Shown here piece by piece: positions 19,201 through 28,601 of a stretch of 50,131 nt of DNA (position 1 is its first letter; each line of letters opens with the position of its first letter). Under the pieces are notes generated by a model. It was given only the letters and a program-made list of their open reading frames with translations, had not been told where the DNA came from and made no database searches. Origin of the DNA: Bacteroidales bacterium (GTDB lineage: Bacteria; Bacteroidota; Bacteroidia; Bacteroidales; UBA3663); the NCBI GenBank assembly GCA_017449065.1, contig JAFSKF010000051.1, positions 1 through 50,131 on the forward strand, in the 5' to 3' direction. Both the position numbers and the translations under genes were made by a program.

Positions 19201-19399
19201 AATCAGCTATATCGGCTTCCTGAACGAAGCCCAGCTGAACGGAAAGGAAAAAGAACCTGAGGGCGATCTGGCAGTAGGAGAGGTTTCGGTGGCTCCTGCC
19301 GCCGATAGCCACTATTATTTTCTGGATGGTCTGCGTTCCGACCGTATCCAGCCGGGCAGCGTGATGGTGCACCAGGGTCAGAAACTGTTGCAGAAATAA
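16214..19399 (+). CDS. Secreted GH127/GH146-like beta-L-arabinofuranosidase
   Basis: A 1061-residue protein with signal peptide MKTSLLSLSAALLLTGTAVAQ; this ATG is preferred over in-frame upstream sequence that overlaps asnS. The catalytic domain (about 25-600, former DUF1680) begins HFDLEEVTLLDGPL; GPESC at 360-364 and WCCVGTGMENHSKYG from 430 hold the Glu and Cys residues used for catalysis and zinc binding in this clan. Beta-sandwich domains follow, and the end (YYFLDGLRSD...HQGQKLLQK) resembles secreted-protein sorting tails. It should release beta-linked L-arabinofuranose from plant polysaccharides in the periplasm or at the cell surface. No SusC/D pair is nearby. Confidence 0.85.
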   Translation: MKTSLLSLSAALLLTGTAVAQSEIYPQHFDLEEVTLLDGPLKTAQDLNIKLLLSYDADRLLTPFVRQAGLSATTDTKSRYYQWEKKHPNHENWGSGSFRLDGHVGGHYLTALALAYAASHDAKEQEQLLAKIDYVLPVLKDCQDVFDADETGLYGFIGGQPINDTWQDLYAGSTSKFRNVRGWVPFYCEHKVLAGLRDIALYTSDDAAYARASVARELFRKLSDWSVNVVAKLSDADLQSVLDTEHGGMNETLIDAYRLFGDSKYLTAAKRYSHASMVNGMQTVSTTFLDGKHANTQVPKYIGFARIAQEDKSAVTYQKAADNFWTDVANNRTVCIGGNSVNEHFIGAAYGNRYLDETNGPESCNSNNMLKLSEDLFDTYHDAKYADFYEGTMYNHILSTQDPATGGYVYFTPLRPQSYRIYSKVDQDMWCCVGTGMENHSKYGHFIYTHQGDSVLYVNLFTASKLEDETFALTQSTQFPEEQGTTITINKAGSYTLAIRRPSWVDAGFSVSLNNKEQNVAATRNGSYFRLKADFKAGDEIRVKLPMSLRYEVCPNLTDYVAFKYGPLLLAARTTSVSQNDQSGLPYEALSHEYALGERMGHAPDSYAPKLSLGTMPMLIGNRSEVLKRIQPTDNKLEFTLDASRNDATSANYTWSKLTLVPFYQLHHSRVNVYWYQQTYENYTQSTWAQAEAEAQKLEERTLDRVDVGQQQAEAGAVTYSYDSSNGTYNGEDYRDTKANGWIQVVLNNPDPDAKNLGLVLRYTTADKDRRCSIYVNGTMLKEYTVPASSLMADGNGFFNVEFPLGELAMFIDGHALSVFTVRIVASGSTMNPGLYYIRLTRDYQPSQFAYQFKASDWAYTGDTGRVQQSKILADEATNSISLTQSGTNNICLKYGSAAEYEIPYDQKYLVIRGSNLSKASGYSYLWWLNGANAGTQVAPTAVSSLEDQRTQLVWDITKSGLTKNCSTDPWILSTSYHANSTLFGLTAQVSSQPVVISYIGFLNEAQLNGKEKEPEGDLAVGEVSVAPAADSHYYFLDGLRSDRIQPGSVMVHQGQKLLQK

Positions 19400-19432
19400 G
19401 GAGTGCATAAGCCGTTGCAGAAGTAAGAAGCT

Positions 19433-20485
19433 ATGTCATTCCGGCTGCTGCTGTTTTGGATTGCCGGCATTCTTGTTTGCGGTCTGGCATTCAGAAGCGA
19501 TGCACAGGCAATCACTTCAAACGAAACGTCCCGTCCCTTGCAGTTCTGTATCGACAGGCTGCATCGGGCGGGATTGAAACCTTCCACCGAGCAGTTGGCA
19601 CTCGGTCTGCTGTTCGGGCAGAAAAGCCAACTCCAAAAGGAAACCAAGGCGGAAATCCGACAGGCCGGCATGAGTCACATGCTGGCCGTTTCCGGTTTGC
19701 ACATCGGCATCATCTGGGGCGTGTTGCTCCTGCTGTTTCGTCCGGTCGTATGGTTTTCTGTTTGTTTCAATGCCGACGAGGTGCGGGTTCAGAACCTGCT
19801 GCGCGTGCTCATCGTCGTGCTCTTGTGGGGATATATTGCATTGGTCGGGTTCCCGGCATCGGCCCAGAGGGCCGGCCTGATGATCACTTTCACGCAGGTG
19901 TCGGTCCTGATGCGTCGCAATCCGTGGGGGTGGCACAATCTGTGGCTGTCGGCGCTGGTCATCCTGCTGCTCGATCCGGCGCAGCTCATGCAAGTGGGTT
20001 TCCAGCTCAGCATGCTTGCCACGATCGGGATTCTGGCCTTCCGTCCGCTCATCACCGGTTCCGGCTGGGTCGGCTCGATGTTCTGGCTGTCGGTCTCGGC
20101 GCAGTTTTTCACCTGGCCTTTGTGTGCCTACCATTTTCATCAGGTGCCCCTATTGGGCTGGGTGCAGGGTTTCCTGGTGGTTCCGATGCTTCCGGTCCTG
20201 ATCTATGCGCTCGTCTTGCTGTTCTGTTTCCCGATGATGTGGAACGGTGTGGTGGAGGTTCTGTCCTGGTGGCTGCTCAAGGTGGCGCATATCGTCTCGG
20301 CGTGCGAACAGGGCATCGCAGGCGGAAGCGTTTACTGGCATCCGTCGGTCGGGGAAGTATGTCTGTTGGAATTGGTAATGGCGGCGTTCTGCCTGCTCAT
20401 CCGCCGCTATGCATCTCGGGAATCGGAAATGGATTTTAAATCAGCATCAGATAGACCGCGCACAGCACCAGCAGGATGGCCATAA
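19433..20485 (+). CDS. Short ComEC/Rec2-like membrane protein
   Basis: A 350-residue protein, much shorter than the ~650-750 residues usual for ComEC. It contains the competence-domain signature MSHMLAVSGLHIGII and ALVGFPASAQRAGLMITF, with about seven to eight membrane segments. The DNA-channel core is therefore present, but the N-terminal OB-like domain is reduced to a short signal-like segment and a C-terminal metallo-beta-lactamase domain is absent. It may form the inner-membrane pore for DNA uptake or be a reduced paralogue. Its last 50 bp overlap the convergent exporter gene. Confidence 0.75.
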   Translation: MSFRLLLFWIAGILVCGLAFRSDAQAITSNETSRPLQFCIDRLHRAGLKPSTEQLALGLLFGQKSQLQKETKAEIRQAGMSHMLAVSGLHIGIIWGVLLLLFRPVVWFSVCFNADEVRVQNLLRVLIVVLLWGYIALVGFPASAQRAGLMITFTQVSVLMRRNPWGWHNLWLSALVILLLDPAQLMQVGFQLSMLATIGILAFRPLITGSGWVGSMFWLSVSAQFFTWPLCAYHFHQVPLLGWVQGFLVVPMLPVLIYALVLLFCFPMMWNGVVEVLSWWLLKVAHIVSACEQGIAGGSVYWHPSVGEVCLLELVMAAFCLLIRRYASRESEMDFKSASDRPRTAPAGWP

Positions 20486-21041
20486 TGATTTCGACCTGTT
20501 TTTCGTATTTGCTGAAGAATCGCCGCAGGTAAGCGCCGGCATACAGCCACGCCATGTTGGCGCCCGGGCCGGCCAGCAGCAGTAGGGCTGCCACCATGAA
20601 GAGCTTCAGGAGCTGCTGCGATTCCGGCAGGTCCTCCGTATAGGGAATCACATAGACCGAAAAGACCGTGAGCTCGAACAAAAGCATTTTGGCGTTGGTG
20701 AGCTGCATCAGCAGGCCCGACGTGAACGTGCAGGTATCGGCTTCCGCCTTCTGTTTCCCGATGTTGCGCAGCATTTTCCAAGCCAGCCACAGGATGTAGG
20801 CGGCTCCCACATATTTCAGATACACTATGTATTGCCCCATGATTTCGCCCAGAATATGGGTGAGCACCACCATCACGGTGATGTCGATCACGAAGCCGGT
20901 GAAGAGTCCGCGCCACATCTTGAGTGCTTTCCGACGGCCGAACTTCAGGCAGCAGGCCAAAGAATAGAGGTTGGCGGGTCCGGGACTGTAGCCCACCACC
21001 AGGATGGCAAAAAGCAGAGAGGGCAGAAGCTCTAAAGGCAT
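20436..21041 (-). CDS. LysE/RhtB-family exporter
   Basis: A 201-residue inner-membrane protein with five to six hydrophobic segments. The N-terminal GYSPGPANLYSLA is the PGP motif region of LysE/RhtB translocators, which export amino acids or derivatives by proton exchange. The substrate is not readable. It is a single gene convergent with the ComEC-like gene. A minus-strand TATCTTTG box at 21097-21104 is a likely -7 element. Confidence 0.82.
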   Translation of the reverse strand: MPLELLPSLLFAILVVGYSPGPANLYSLACCLKFGRRKALKMWRGLFTGFVIDITVMVVLTHILGEIMGQYIVYLKYVGAAYILWLAWKMLRNIGKQKAEADTCTFTSGLLMQLTNAKMLLFELTVFSVYVIPYTEDLPESQQLLKLFMVAALLLLAGPGANMAWLYAGAYLRRFFSKYEKQVEIIMAILLVLCAVYLMLI

Positions 21042-21242
21042 AGGTTCAAAGGGTGTTTATCTTGATAATATATAATAATGTGTGGTTTTGGTGGCGCAAA
21101 GATAATCATTTTCCGGCAATAATAAAAGAGTTTTCCGTCAACAATAGGAGTTTTTAATCTTTTTTGAGGATTGATTACTCTGTTTTGTTGACGGAAAATC
21201 CGGATTTCTCGCCCAATGGGGCTCGATGAACTCGCTTCCGGC

Positions 21243-22232
21243 TTATAGGATGATGTCGCCGCTATTGCCAGTGCCGCCGCCACCTTCGCCGTTGTCGTCA
21301 CCGCCATCGCCGCCGGTGTTGTCTCCGCCCGAACCAGTGCCCGAACCGGATTCGCTGCCTGTGCCGCTTCCCGTTCCCGTGCCGCTGCCGGAAGTGCTGC
21401 CGCCCTCAGTCGTTCCGCCCGTGCTTTCCGAAGAGCCGGAAGAGGAGCCGCCCGACGAAGTGCCGCCCGAGGTGGTTCCGCCCGCTGAAGAGCTGCCCGA
21501 GTTGCTGCCGGAAGATGATGAACTTGTGCCGCTCTTGCGGTCGAGCATATCCTGATAGAGCTTCACCGTGCCGTTCCACTGGCGGATGAAGGTCTCGTAG
21601 GCCGAAGCATCGTCGGCAGTCACCGCGAATGCCTCGATGAGGGCGGTCAGCTCGTCATAGAGCGCATCGCACGCCTTGCGGGCCGCGGCGAGTGCGCCCA
21701 AAACCTTCTCGCTCTTTTCCACGCCCTGGTCCAGGCGGAGCGACTTCACCTGGTCGTGCGCCTGCTTCATCTGCTGGAAGAGGTAGGTGCCGTTGATGGT
21801 GGCGATGTGCGCCTGCATGGCGGTGGTCGAGATGTCGGTGATGAGGTTCTCCAGCTGTCCGGTCTCTTCGTCCACCTGCGCATTCACCCTCACCTTATAG
21901 AGGTCGAAGGGTCGGAGCAGCGCCGTTGCAGCCTCGTCCAGTTGCGCCATGCCGCTGCCTGCCCACACCTGCACCAGGCGGTGCAGACGGGTGTAGAAGC
22001 GGTCGCGCACCAGGTCGGCAGCCTCGCGCTGTGCCACGATCTCCGAGGCGCGTGTGATCATATAGTAGCGGTCCTCCTCCTGGAATGCCGTTTCGAGCTG
22101 CGTCTTCTTTGCCGCAATCTTCTGAGCCGAGAAGCCCGCATTGGTGAGTGCCGTGGTGAATGCCTGCATGAACGCGAAGTGCTGGGCGTTCTTCAGCTTG
22201 ATCTTGTAGTTCAATGGTTGAAATTGTGCCAT
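21243..22232 (-). CDS. DUF6261 family protein with Gly/Ser/Thr-rich tail
   Basis: A 329-residue protein. Residues 1-235 are helical and match my memory of DUF6261 (start LNYKIKLKNAQHFAFM, then EEDRYYMITRASEIV and RDRFYTRLHRLV), a family common in Bacteroidales and of unknown function. From about 236 to the end the chain is almost only Gly, Ser, Thr, Asp and Glu in short repeats, ending GNSGDIIL. No signal peptide is visible. The tail is probably disordered. No neighbour suggests a role. Confidence 0.75.
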   Translation of the reverse strand: MAQFQPLNYKIKLKNAQHFAFMQAFTTALTNAGFSAQKIAAKKTQLETAFQEEDRYYMITRASEIVAQREAADLVRDRFYTRLHRLVQVWAGSGMAQLDEAATALLRPFDLYKVRVNAQVDEETGQLENLITDISTTAMQAHIATINGTYLFQQMKQAHDQVKSLRLDQGVEKSEKVLGALAAARKACDALYDELTALIEAFAVTADDASAYETFIRQWNGTVKLYQDMLDRKSGTSSSSSGSNSGSSSAGGTTSGGTSSGGSSSGSSESTGGTTEGGSTSGSGTGTGSGTGSESGSGTGSGGDNTGGDGGDDNGEGGGGTGNSGDIIL

Positions 22233-22272
22233 AGTCTTAAAAAATTTGGTTATTAAAAAAAGTATGGTGTCT

Positions 22273-22404
22273 TGGAAAACTTTTCGAAGTCAATTTTCGC
22301 ATGAAACCGAGTTTGGAAAACTTTTCGAAGTCAATTTTCGCACGAAACCGAGTTTGGAAAACTTTTCGAAGTCAATTTTCGCACGAAACCGAGTTTGGAA
22401 AACT
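22273..22404. repeat. Three 41-bp tandem repeats plus a partial fourth
   Basis: Units at 22273-22313, 22314-22354 and 22355-22395, differing only at one base (CATGAAA in the first, CACGAAA in the others), followed by a 9-base start of a fourth. Each contains GAAGTCAATTTTCGCACG. The unit holds an internal TTTCG-CA-CGAAA inverted repeat. It lies upstream of the DUF6261 gene start and downstream of the PIN locus. Confidence 0.9.
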
Positions 22405-22409
22405 CATTT

Positions 22410-22444
22410 CTGTCGGGAAGCTTTCGGAATAAGCCTCCCGGCAG
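22410..22444 (-). terminator. Hairpin downstream of the PIN/secreted-tail fusion
   Basis: A 14-bp imperfect stem, 22410-22423 with 22431-22444 (GGGAAGCTT against AAGCCTCCC), just past the stop codon at 22457 of the secreted-protein tail frame. On the minus strand it is followed by AAATGAGTTTT. Probably the original terminator of the lost secreted-protein gene. Confidence 0.55.
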
Positions 22445-22456
22445 ATGGTTTAGGTG

Positions 22457-22616
22457 TTACTTCACAAGAATCTTCTTGCCGTCCTTCACGTAGATACCCT
22501 TCTCAGTCGGCTTCCCGCTCATGCGGCGGCCGCTGAGGTCGTAGTAAGCGGCGGCTTCGGTCTCGTTGGCCTTGACGGAAGTGATGTCGGTCGGTTCGGA
22601 GCCAGAGTATTTTGTT
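22457..22616 (-). pseudogene. C-terminal remnant of a secreted protein
   Basis: In the frame offset from the PIN gene, the DNA encodes KYSGSEPTDITSVKANETEA followed by YYDLSGRRMSGKPTEKGIY and VKDGKKILVK before a stop. This is the standard C-terminal tail of Bacteroidetes secreted proteins. No upstream body exists in this frame, since the preceding DNA is PIN coding sequence. I infer that a recombination joined the 3' end of a lost gene to the PIN gene near 22613. Confidence 0.65.
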
Positions 22617-22961
22617 GCGTGTAACAATACAGTCGGCTTGCTCTTCGACAGCAGAACGATGCTGAGTGGCATCTTCGTAGTCTTTCCAGCCGCTTTCGAG
22701 CATATCAACCACGTTTTGCCCACGCAAATCGACCACCTCGACGAAATCTGCAATCATTCGGAGTTTGGACATGATCTCTTCCGCCGGGAACTTGTATTTC
22801 TTTCCCAAATAGACGGTATTGACGAAAGATAAAGCTGAAACCATCAGTTGTGCATCGCCCGCATAGCCCAAGGCAAATATGCGCTGAGCGTCTTGCAAGA
22901 AATCCTCTAGTGAAAGCACAAGATCGAAAAGTATGTTCGTGTCAATGTAGGCTCGCATCAT
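22503..22961 (-). CDS. PIN-domain ribonuclease toxin with replaced C-terminus
   Basis: A 152-residue protein. Residues 1-116 look like a VapC-type PIN domain: AYIDTNILFDL (Asp7), KDYEDA (Asp94, Asp97), and ADCIVTRN (Asp110). It would cleave RNA with Mg2+ at these acids. From about residue 117 the sequence no longer resembles a PIN domain; it is the out-of-frame reading of a secreted-protein tail, Arg-rich and ending PPHEREAD. The last strand and helix of the fold are thus probably lost and activity is doubtful. The start codon overlaps the stop of the antitoxin gene (TGATG), the usual toxin-antitoxin arrangement. Confidence 0.75.
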   Translation of the reverse strand: MMRAYIDTNILFDLVLSLEDFLQDAQRIFALGYAGDAQLMVSALSFVNTVYLGKKYKFPAEEIMSKLRMIADFVEVVDLRGQNVVDMLESGWKDYEDATQHRSAVEEQADCIVTRNKILWLRTDRHHFRQGQRDRSRRLLRPQRPPHEREAD

Positions 22962-23212
22962 CAGTCGTATTTCTCGGAGACAAGGGCATCAATCCCCAGC
23001 TCATCGGCCGGCACTGGCTGACCGCCGCGAACGGAAAGATTCTTTACAAACAGCATGGCAGCCTCGCGTTTACGCTGGGTTGCATTGGCCTGAAGTCGGA
23101 CACTTTTTGTGCGACGCAGCCGTTTCACGTAGTTCGAAACACTTTCCAGCATCTCAACGCTCATCTGGTCAAGGTCGGCTGTAATGGATGTTCTGAGTTC
23201 AAGGGTGGTCAT
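22961..23212 (-). CDS. Antitoxin partner of the PIN protein
   Basis: An 83-residue protein starting MTTLELRTSITADLDQM. The N-terminus is a short strand-helix unit with an SxEMLESVSNYVKRLRR helix, as in small DNA-binding antitoxins of Bacteroidetes PIN modules; the C-terminal half is charged and should bind the toxin. It is coupled by a 1-bp overlap to the PIN gene. I cannot place it in a named family with certainty. An ATG ten codons upstream is possible, but the downstream ATG gives a better family start. Confidence 0.7.
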   Translation of the reverse strand: MTTLELRTSITADLDQMSVEMLESVSNYVKRLRRTKSVRLQANATQRKREAAMLFVKNLSVRGGQPVPADELGIDALVSEKYD

Positions 23213-23239
23213 GATTCCTATTGTTGAATTATTCGGGTG

Positions 23240-23274
23240 CAAATATACATCTTTTTTCCGAAACGGCGAACCAA
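23240..23274 (-). promoter_or_regulatory. Possible promoter of the antitoxin-PIN operon
   Basis: Minus-strand TATATTTG (23240-23247) matches the -7 consensus, 28 bp before the start at 23212. The nearest -33 TTG (23272-23274) is 24 bp away, longer than ideal. The rest of the 320-bp gap up to 23534 holds only the terminator hairpin listed next and no further gene. Confidence 0.4.
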
Positions 23275-23362
23275 TCGGGGGAAAAATGTGGGGAAAAGGG
23301 GAGATTATTTTGCATTTCCCGCAAAATCGGGCGGAAAAAAGGGGCAGAGCAGGTTCGGAATC

Positions 23363-23398
23363 AAAAAAAAGAGAACCTCGAAGGAAGTTCTCTTTTTT
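23363..23398 (-). terminator. Terminator of the speA-carboxynorspermidine dehydrogenase operon
   Basis: AAAAAAGAGAAC (about 23363-23376) pairs with GTTCTCTTTTTT (23387-23398) around a short loop, giving A/T runs on both sides, so it can work in both directions. It is 140 bp past the dehydrogenase stop. Confidence 0.75.
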
Positions 23399-23534
23399 AT
23401 TGCACCCTAATTAAAACTGTCTTAAAACTTTTGACGGTGCAAAGTTAGGATAAATTCCGAATCTTTCCAAATTTTATCGACCAATGGTCGAAAAAAATCG
23501 ACGAATGGCATGCGGGACTGAATTTCGGCGGAAT

Positions 23535-24788
23535 TTACAGCTCCAAATCTCCGTCGTGGATCTCATGCCAGGGCAGACCCTGCTGGTTCAGCTGCTCCAT
23601 GAACGGATCGGGATCGAACTCCTCGACGTTGTGAACGCCCGGGGTGCTCCATTTGCCGGTCAGGAACATCATGGCACCGATCATGGCGGGCACACCGGTG
23701 GTGTAGCTTACGCCCTGCATGCCGGTCTCGAGATAGGCATCGTGGTGCGAGCAGTTGTTATAAACGTAGTAGGTGTGTTCCTTGCCGTCGTTGCCGATGC
23801 CGCGGATGCGGCAGCCGATGGAAGTCTGGCCCTCGTAGTTGGAACCCAGATCCTGCGGATTAGGAAGCACGGCCTTCAGGAACTGCAGCGGAACGATCTT
23901 CACGACGGCATCGCCGGAACCGTCGGCCAGGGGTGCCTTGTATTCCACTTCGTCGATGCGAGCCATGCCGATATTCTGAATGACGTCGAGGTAATTGAGG
24001 TACTGCTGTCCGAAAGTCATCCAGAAGCGTGCGCGCTTGATGGTCGGATAGTTGATGACCAGGCTCTCAATCTCCTCGTGGTGCAGCAGGTATGATTCCT
24101 TAGGTCCGATGCCGGGATAGGTGAGAGGCTGGTGAATCTCCATGGGTTCGGTTTCGATATACTTGCCGTTCTCGTAGTACAGGCCTTTCTGGGTGATTTC
24201 GCGGATATTGATTTCCGGATTGAAGTTGGTGGCGAAGGCCTTGTGGTGATTGCCGGCATTGCAATCCACGATGTCCAGATAGTGAATCTCCTTGAAGTGG
24301 TGCTTTGCGGCATAGGCCGTAAATACGGAAGTGACGCCAGGATCGAAGCCGCATCCCAGAATGGCGGTGAGACCGGCTTTCTCGAAGCGCTCGCGATAGG
24401 CCCATTGCCAACTGTACTCGAAATGAGCTTCGTCTTTGGGCTCGTAGTTGGCGGTGTCGAGGTAGTTCACGTGTGCTTCCAGGCAGGCATCCATGATGGT
24501 CAGATCCTGATAGGGCAGTGCCAGGTTGATGCAGAGTTCCGGTTTGAACTCTTTCATCAGGCGAACCAGTGCCGGAACGTCGTCGGCATCCACGCTGGCT
24601 GTGGTGATGTTGGCGCTTTTGCCGTTCTTTGTGTAGAGGCGTTTGCGAATGGCATCGGCCAGGGCATCGCATTTCTTTTTGGTGCGCGATGCAATGCAGA
24701 TGTCGGTGAAAATGTCGGCGTTTTGTGCCAATTTGTGTGCTGCAACGGTGCCTACACCGCCGCAGCCGATCAGAAGTACTCTTGCCAT
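23535..24788 (-). CDS. Carboxynorspermidine/carboxyspermidine dehydrogenase
   Basis: A 417-residue member of the saccharopine dehydrogenase-like family. It starts with a nucleotide-binding loop LLIGCGGVGTVAAHKL (Gly8-Gly13) and has GCGFDPGVTSVF and YVYNNCSHHDAY as family blocks. It condenses an amine (putrescine or diaminopropane) with aspartate semialdehyde using NADPH, giving carboxyspermidine or carboxynorspermidine for spermidine synthesis in the cytoplasm. The partner decarboxylase is not in the window. Its position 24 bp after speA, which starts putrescine synthesis from arginine, supports this over lysine metabolism. True saccharopine dehydrogenase is the alternative. Confidence 0.88.
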   Translation of the reverse strand: MARVLLIGCGGVGTVAAHKLAQNADIFTDICIASRTKKKCDALADAIRKRLYTKNGKSANITTASVDADDVPALVRLMKEFKPELCINLALPYQDLTIMDACLEAHVNYLDTANYEPKDEAHFEYSWQWAYRERFEKAGLTAILGCGFDPGVTSVFTAYAAKHHFKEIHYLDIVDCNAGNHHKAFATNFNPEINIREITQKGLYYENGKYIETEPMEIHQPLTYPGIGPKESYLLHHEEIESLVINYPTIKRARFWMTFGQQYLNYLDVIQNIGMARIDEVEYKAPLADGSGDAVVKIVPLQFLKAVLPNPQDLGSNYEGQTSIGCRIRGIGNDGKEHTYYVYNNCSHHDAYLETGMQGVSYTTGVPAMIGAMMFLTGKWSTPGVHNVEEFDPDPFMEQLNQQGLPWHEIHDGDLEL

Positions 24789-24812
24789 TATTTATGTTTT
24801 ATTTTTCAAATA

Positions 24813-26711
<1,899 letters not shown>

Positions 26712-26853
26712 TATTTACTTCTTTTACAATTTTAATTCGTTAATCAACCCCGCAACCCTTAGCGAGGAAAAGGCAAATATGAAATGAATTTCTATTTTGC
26801 GGGTGCAAAGTTATATATATATTTTAAAAGGAGTGTATTTTTTAGGCGAAAAC

Positions 26854-26884
26854 TTTGTTTTTATTCCCAAAATTGTTACCTTTG
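26854..26884 (+). promoter_or_regulatory. Bacteroidetes promoter for the VanZ-like gene
   Basis: TTTG (26854-26857), 19-bp spacer and TACCTTTG (26877-26884), about 30 bp before the ATG at 26915. This decides the start in favour of 26915 over the upstream in-frame ATG at 26855, which lies inside the promoter. Confidence 0.7.
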
Positions 26885-26914
26885 CCCCGTCAAAGCGACA
26901 AAAATATAAGTTTT

Positions 26915-27295
26915 ATGTTCAGAAACTACTTTGTGAAATACCCGTTTACTTGGGTTGTTGTGTTGGTTATCGTGTATTTGTCGTTAAGTAAAATTCCACC
27001 CACCCCGATGGACGACATTCCCAGTATAGACAAGTTTGTCCATACCGGGATGTACGGTTTCCTTTGTGTGGTAATCTGGTTTGAACGATGGCGTCAGCAC
27101 CGGCCGGTAAAGTTCAAGCACGCATTTATAGGCGCTTTCCTGCTGCCGGTTCTGATGGGCGGAACCCTTGAACTGCTGCAGGAATACGCAACGGATTGCC
27201 GGCAGGGAAGTTGGTGGGACTTAGCCGCCAATTCGTTAGGCGTATTGATTATTTGGCTTGTAGTTTGGCCTCAACGGAAGCGTATTTCTCTCTGA
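26915..27295 (+). CDS. VanZ-like membrane protein
   Basis: A 126-residue protein starting MFRNYFVKYPFTW with about four membrane segments. Typical VanZ-like features are DKFVHTGMYGFLCVV, the acidic ELLQE in the third segment, and the closing SWWDLAANSLGVLI. The family is widespread and of unclear cellular role; in enterococci VanZ is linked to teicoplanin resistance. Its last 47 bp overlap the 3' end of dnaA on the other strand. Confidence 0.8.
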   Translation: MFRNYFVKYPFTWVVVLVIVYLSLSKIPPTPMDDIPSIDKFVHTGMYGFLCVVIWFERWRQHRPVKFKHAFIGAFLLPVLMGGTLELLQEYATDCRQGSWWDLAANSLGVLIIWLVVWPQRKRISL

Positions 27296-28601
27296 ATTCG
27301 GCATCGGATTCCAGCAGATCATCAACGTTTTTCAGGGCGTGCAGAACTGTGGCATGATCGCGGTTGCCAACCACCTGACCAATGCGACTGACAGACTGTG
27401 TGGTATATTTCTTGCACAGCGACATTGCTGCCTGACGGGCCCAGACGATTTCCCTTTTGCGGCTCTTGCTGTTGATACTCTTCATATCGACACCGAAACT
27501 TCCGACCACATGCTGTAGGATGGCCTCGCAGGTAATGACTTTCTGCTCGATTTTGACAATCATGCGCAGCACACGTCCTGCCAGCTCCTGATCGATAGGA
27601 CGATTGAAGGCAATGGAGTGGGCCAGAATCGAGTTGATGATTCCTTCCAGATCACGTACGTTGTCGGTTGCATTGCGGGCAATGAAGTCAAGAACGTCGG
27701 CATTGATTTTAAGTCCTTCCTTCTGGCACTTGCCTTGGAGGATGCTTCTGCGCAGTTCATAGTCGGGATGCTCAATTTCTCCAATGAATCCCCACTTGAA
27801 ACGGGTGAGCAGACGCGGAATCAGGTCTTCGGCCAATTCGACAGGAGGACGATCGCAGGTCATAACGAGCTGTTTGCCTGCACTGTGCAGGTAATTAAAT
27901 ATGTGGAAGAACGTATTCTGCGTGGCAACAAGATTCTTGCCAGAGAATTCCTGAATATCGTCAACGATTAGTACGTCGATGGTACGATAGAAGTTAATGA
28001 AATCGTTCAGTTGGTTTTTGCGTACAGCGTCGGTATATTGTATCTTAAACAGATGTGCGGGAACATATAGTACGCGAGCCTTCGGATTATGCTCAAGTAC
28101 ATATACGCCAATGGCTTGCGCCAGGTGGGTCTTGCCAACACCGGAGGCTCCGAAAATAAAGAACGGATTGAAGGCATTGTTGCCGGGTTTGCCAGCCACA
28201 GTAAGGGCTGCGCTGAGGGCCAGTTCGTTGCTTTTGCCTGCACAGAATGACTGAAAGGTACAGTTAAGGTTGAGATGCGAATCGAATTCAGGCTCCTGTG
28301 GCTGCTCCGGACGAGCCAGCGCTTCCACATTCATGTCCTCTTGCTTGGTTACTTTAATCTGGTATTCCAGGCGTACGCCCTGACCATAGACGCGTTGCAG
28401 GGCTTTCTTGAGCAAGTCGAAGTATTCGCTTTCCAGACGCTCGTACACAAAATGGGAAGGAATCTCAAGAACCAACTTGTCGTCCACATAGCTGATTGCC
28501 CTGTTTTGGGCAAAGAAGGCTTTGTAGGCTTCTTCGTTGCTGAGATTGTCCTTGATGAAAGCAAGGCACTGTTCCCATTGTGTTACGAATTGAGGTTGCA
28601 T
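27249..28601 (-). CDS. dnaA: Chromosomal replication initiator DnaA
   Basis: A 450-residue protein starting MQPQFVTQWEQCLAF; the frame extends 33 codons upstream, but those residues overlap the promoter and are not family-like. Domain I is N-terminal; the AAA+ domain has Walker A GASGVGKTH at about 151-159 and a Walker B VLIVDDIQ; domain IV ends with the DNA-binding signature VVGNRDHATVLHALKNV. It binds DnaA boxes and melts the origin. The AT-rich region directly upstream contains several DnaA-box-like sites. Confidence 0.97.
   Translation of the reverse strand: MQPQFVTQWEQCLAFIKDNLSNEEAYKAFFAQNRAISYVDDKLVLEIPSHFVYERLESEYFDLLKKALQRVYGQGVRLEYQIKVTKQEDMNVEALARPEQPQEPEFDSHLNLNCTFQSFCAGKSNELALSAALTVAGKPGNNAFNPFFIFGASGVGKTHLAQAIGVYVLEHNPKARVLYVPAHLFKIQYTDAVRKNQLNDFINFYRTIDVLIVDDIQEFSGKNLVATQNTFFHIFNYLHSAGKQLVMTCDRPPVELAEDLIPRLLTRFKWGFIGEIEHPDYELRRSILQGKCQKEGLKINADVLDFIARNATDNVRDLEGIINSILAHSIAFNRPIDQELAGRVLRMIVKIEQKVITCEAILQHVVGSFGVDMKSINSKSRKREIVWARQAAMSLCKKYTTQSVSRIGQVVGNRDHATVLHALKNVDDLLESDAEFREKYASVEAKLQAK

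Noticed and set aside
17405..19408. 667-codon frame opposite the GH127/146 gene
   Set aside because: Shadow of a high-GC coding gene; the protein has no domain, and the sense strand has clear catalytic motifs and a signal peptide.
22273..22404. CRISPR array
   Set aside because: 41-bp units abut directly with no unique spacers and there are no cas genes.
22246..22536. 96-codon frame over the 41-bp repeats (repeating KLFEVNFRTKPS)
   Set aside because: Arises from translating the tandem repeat; no independent coding evidence.
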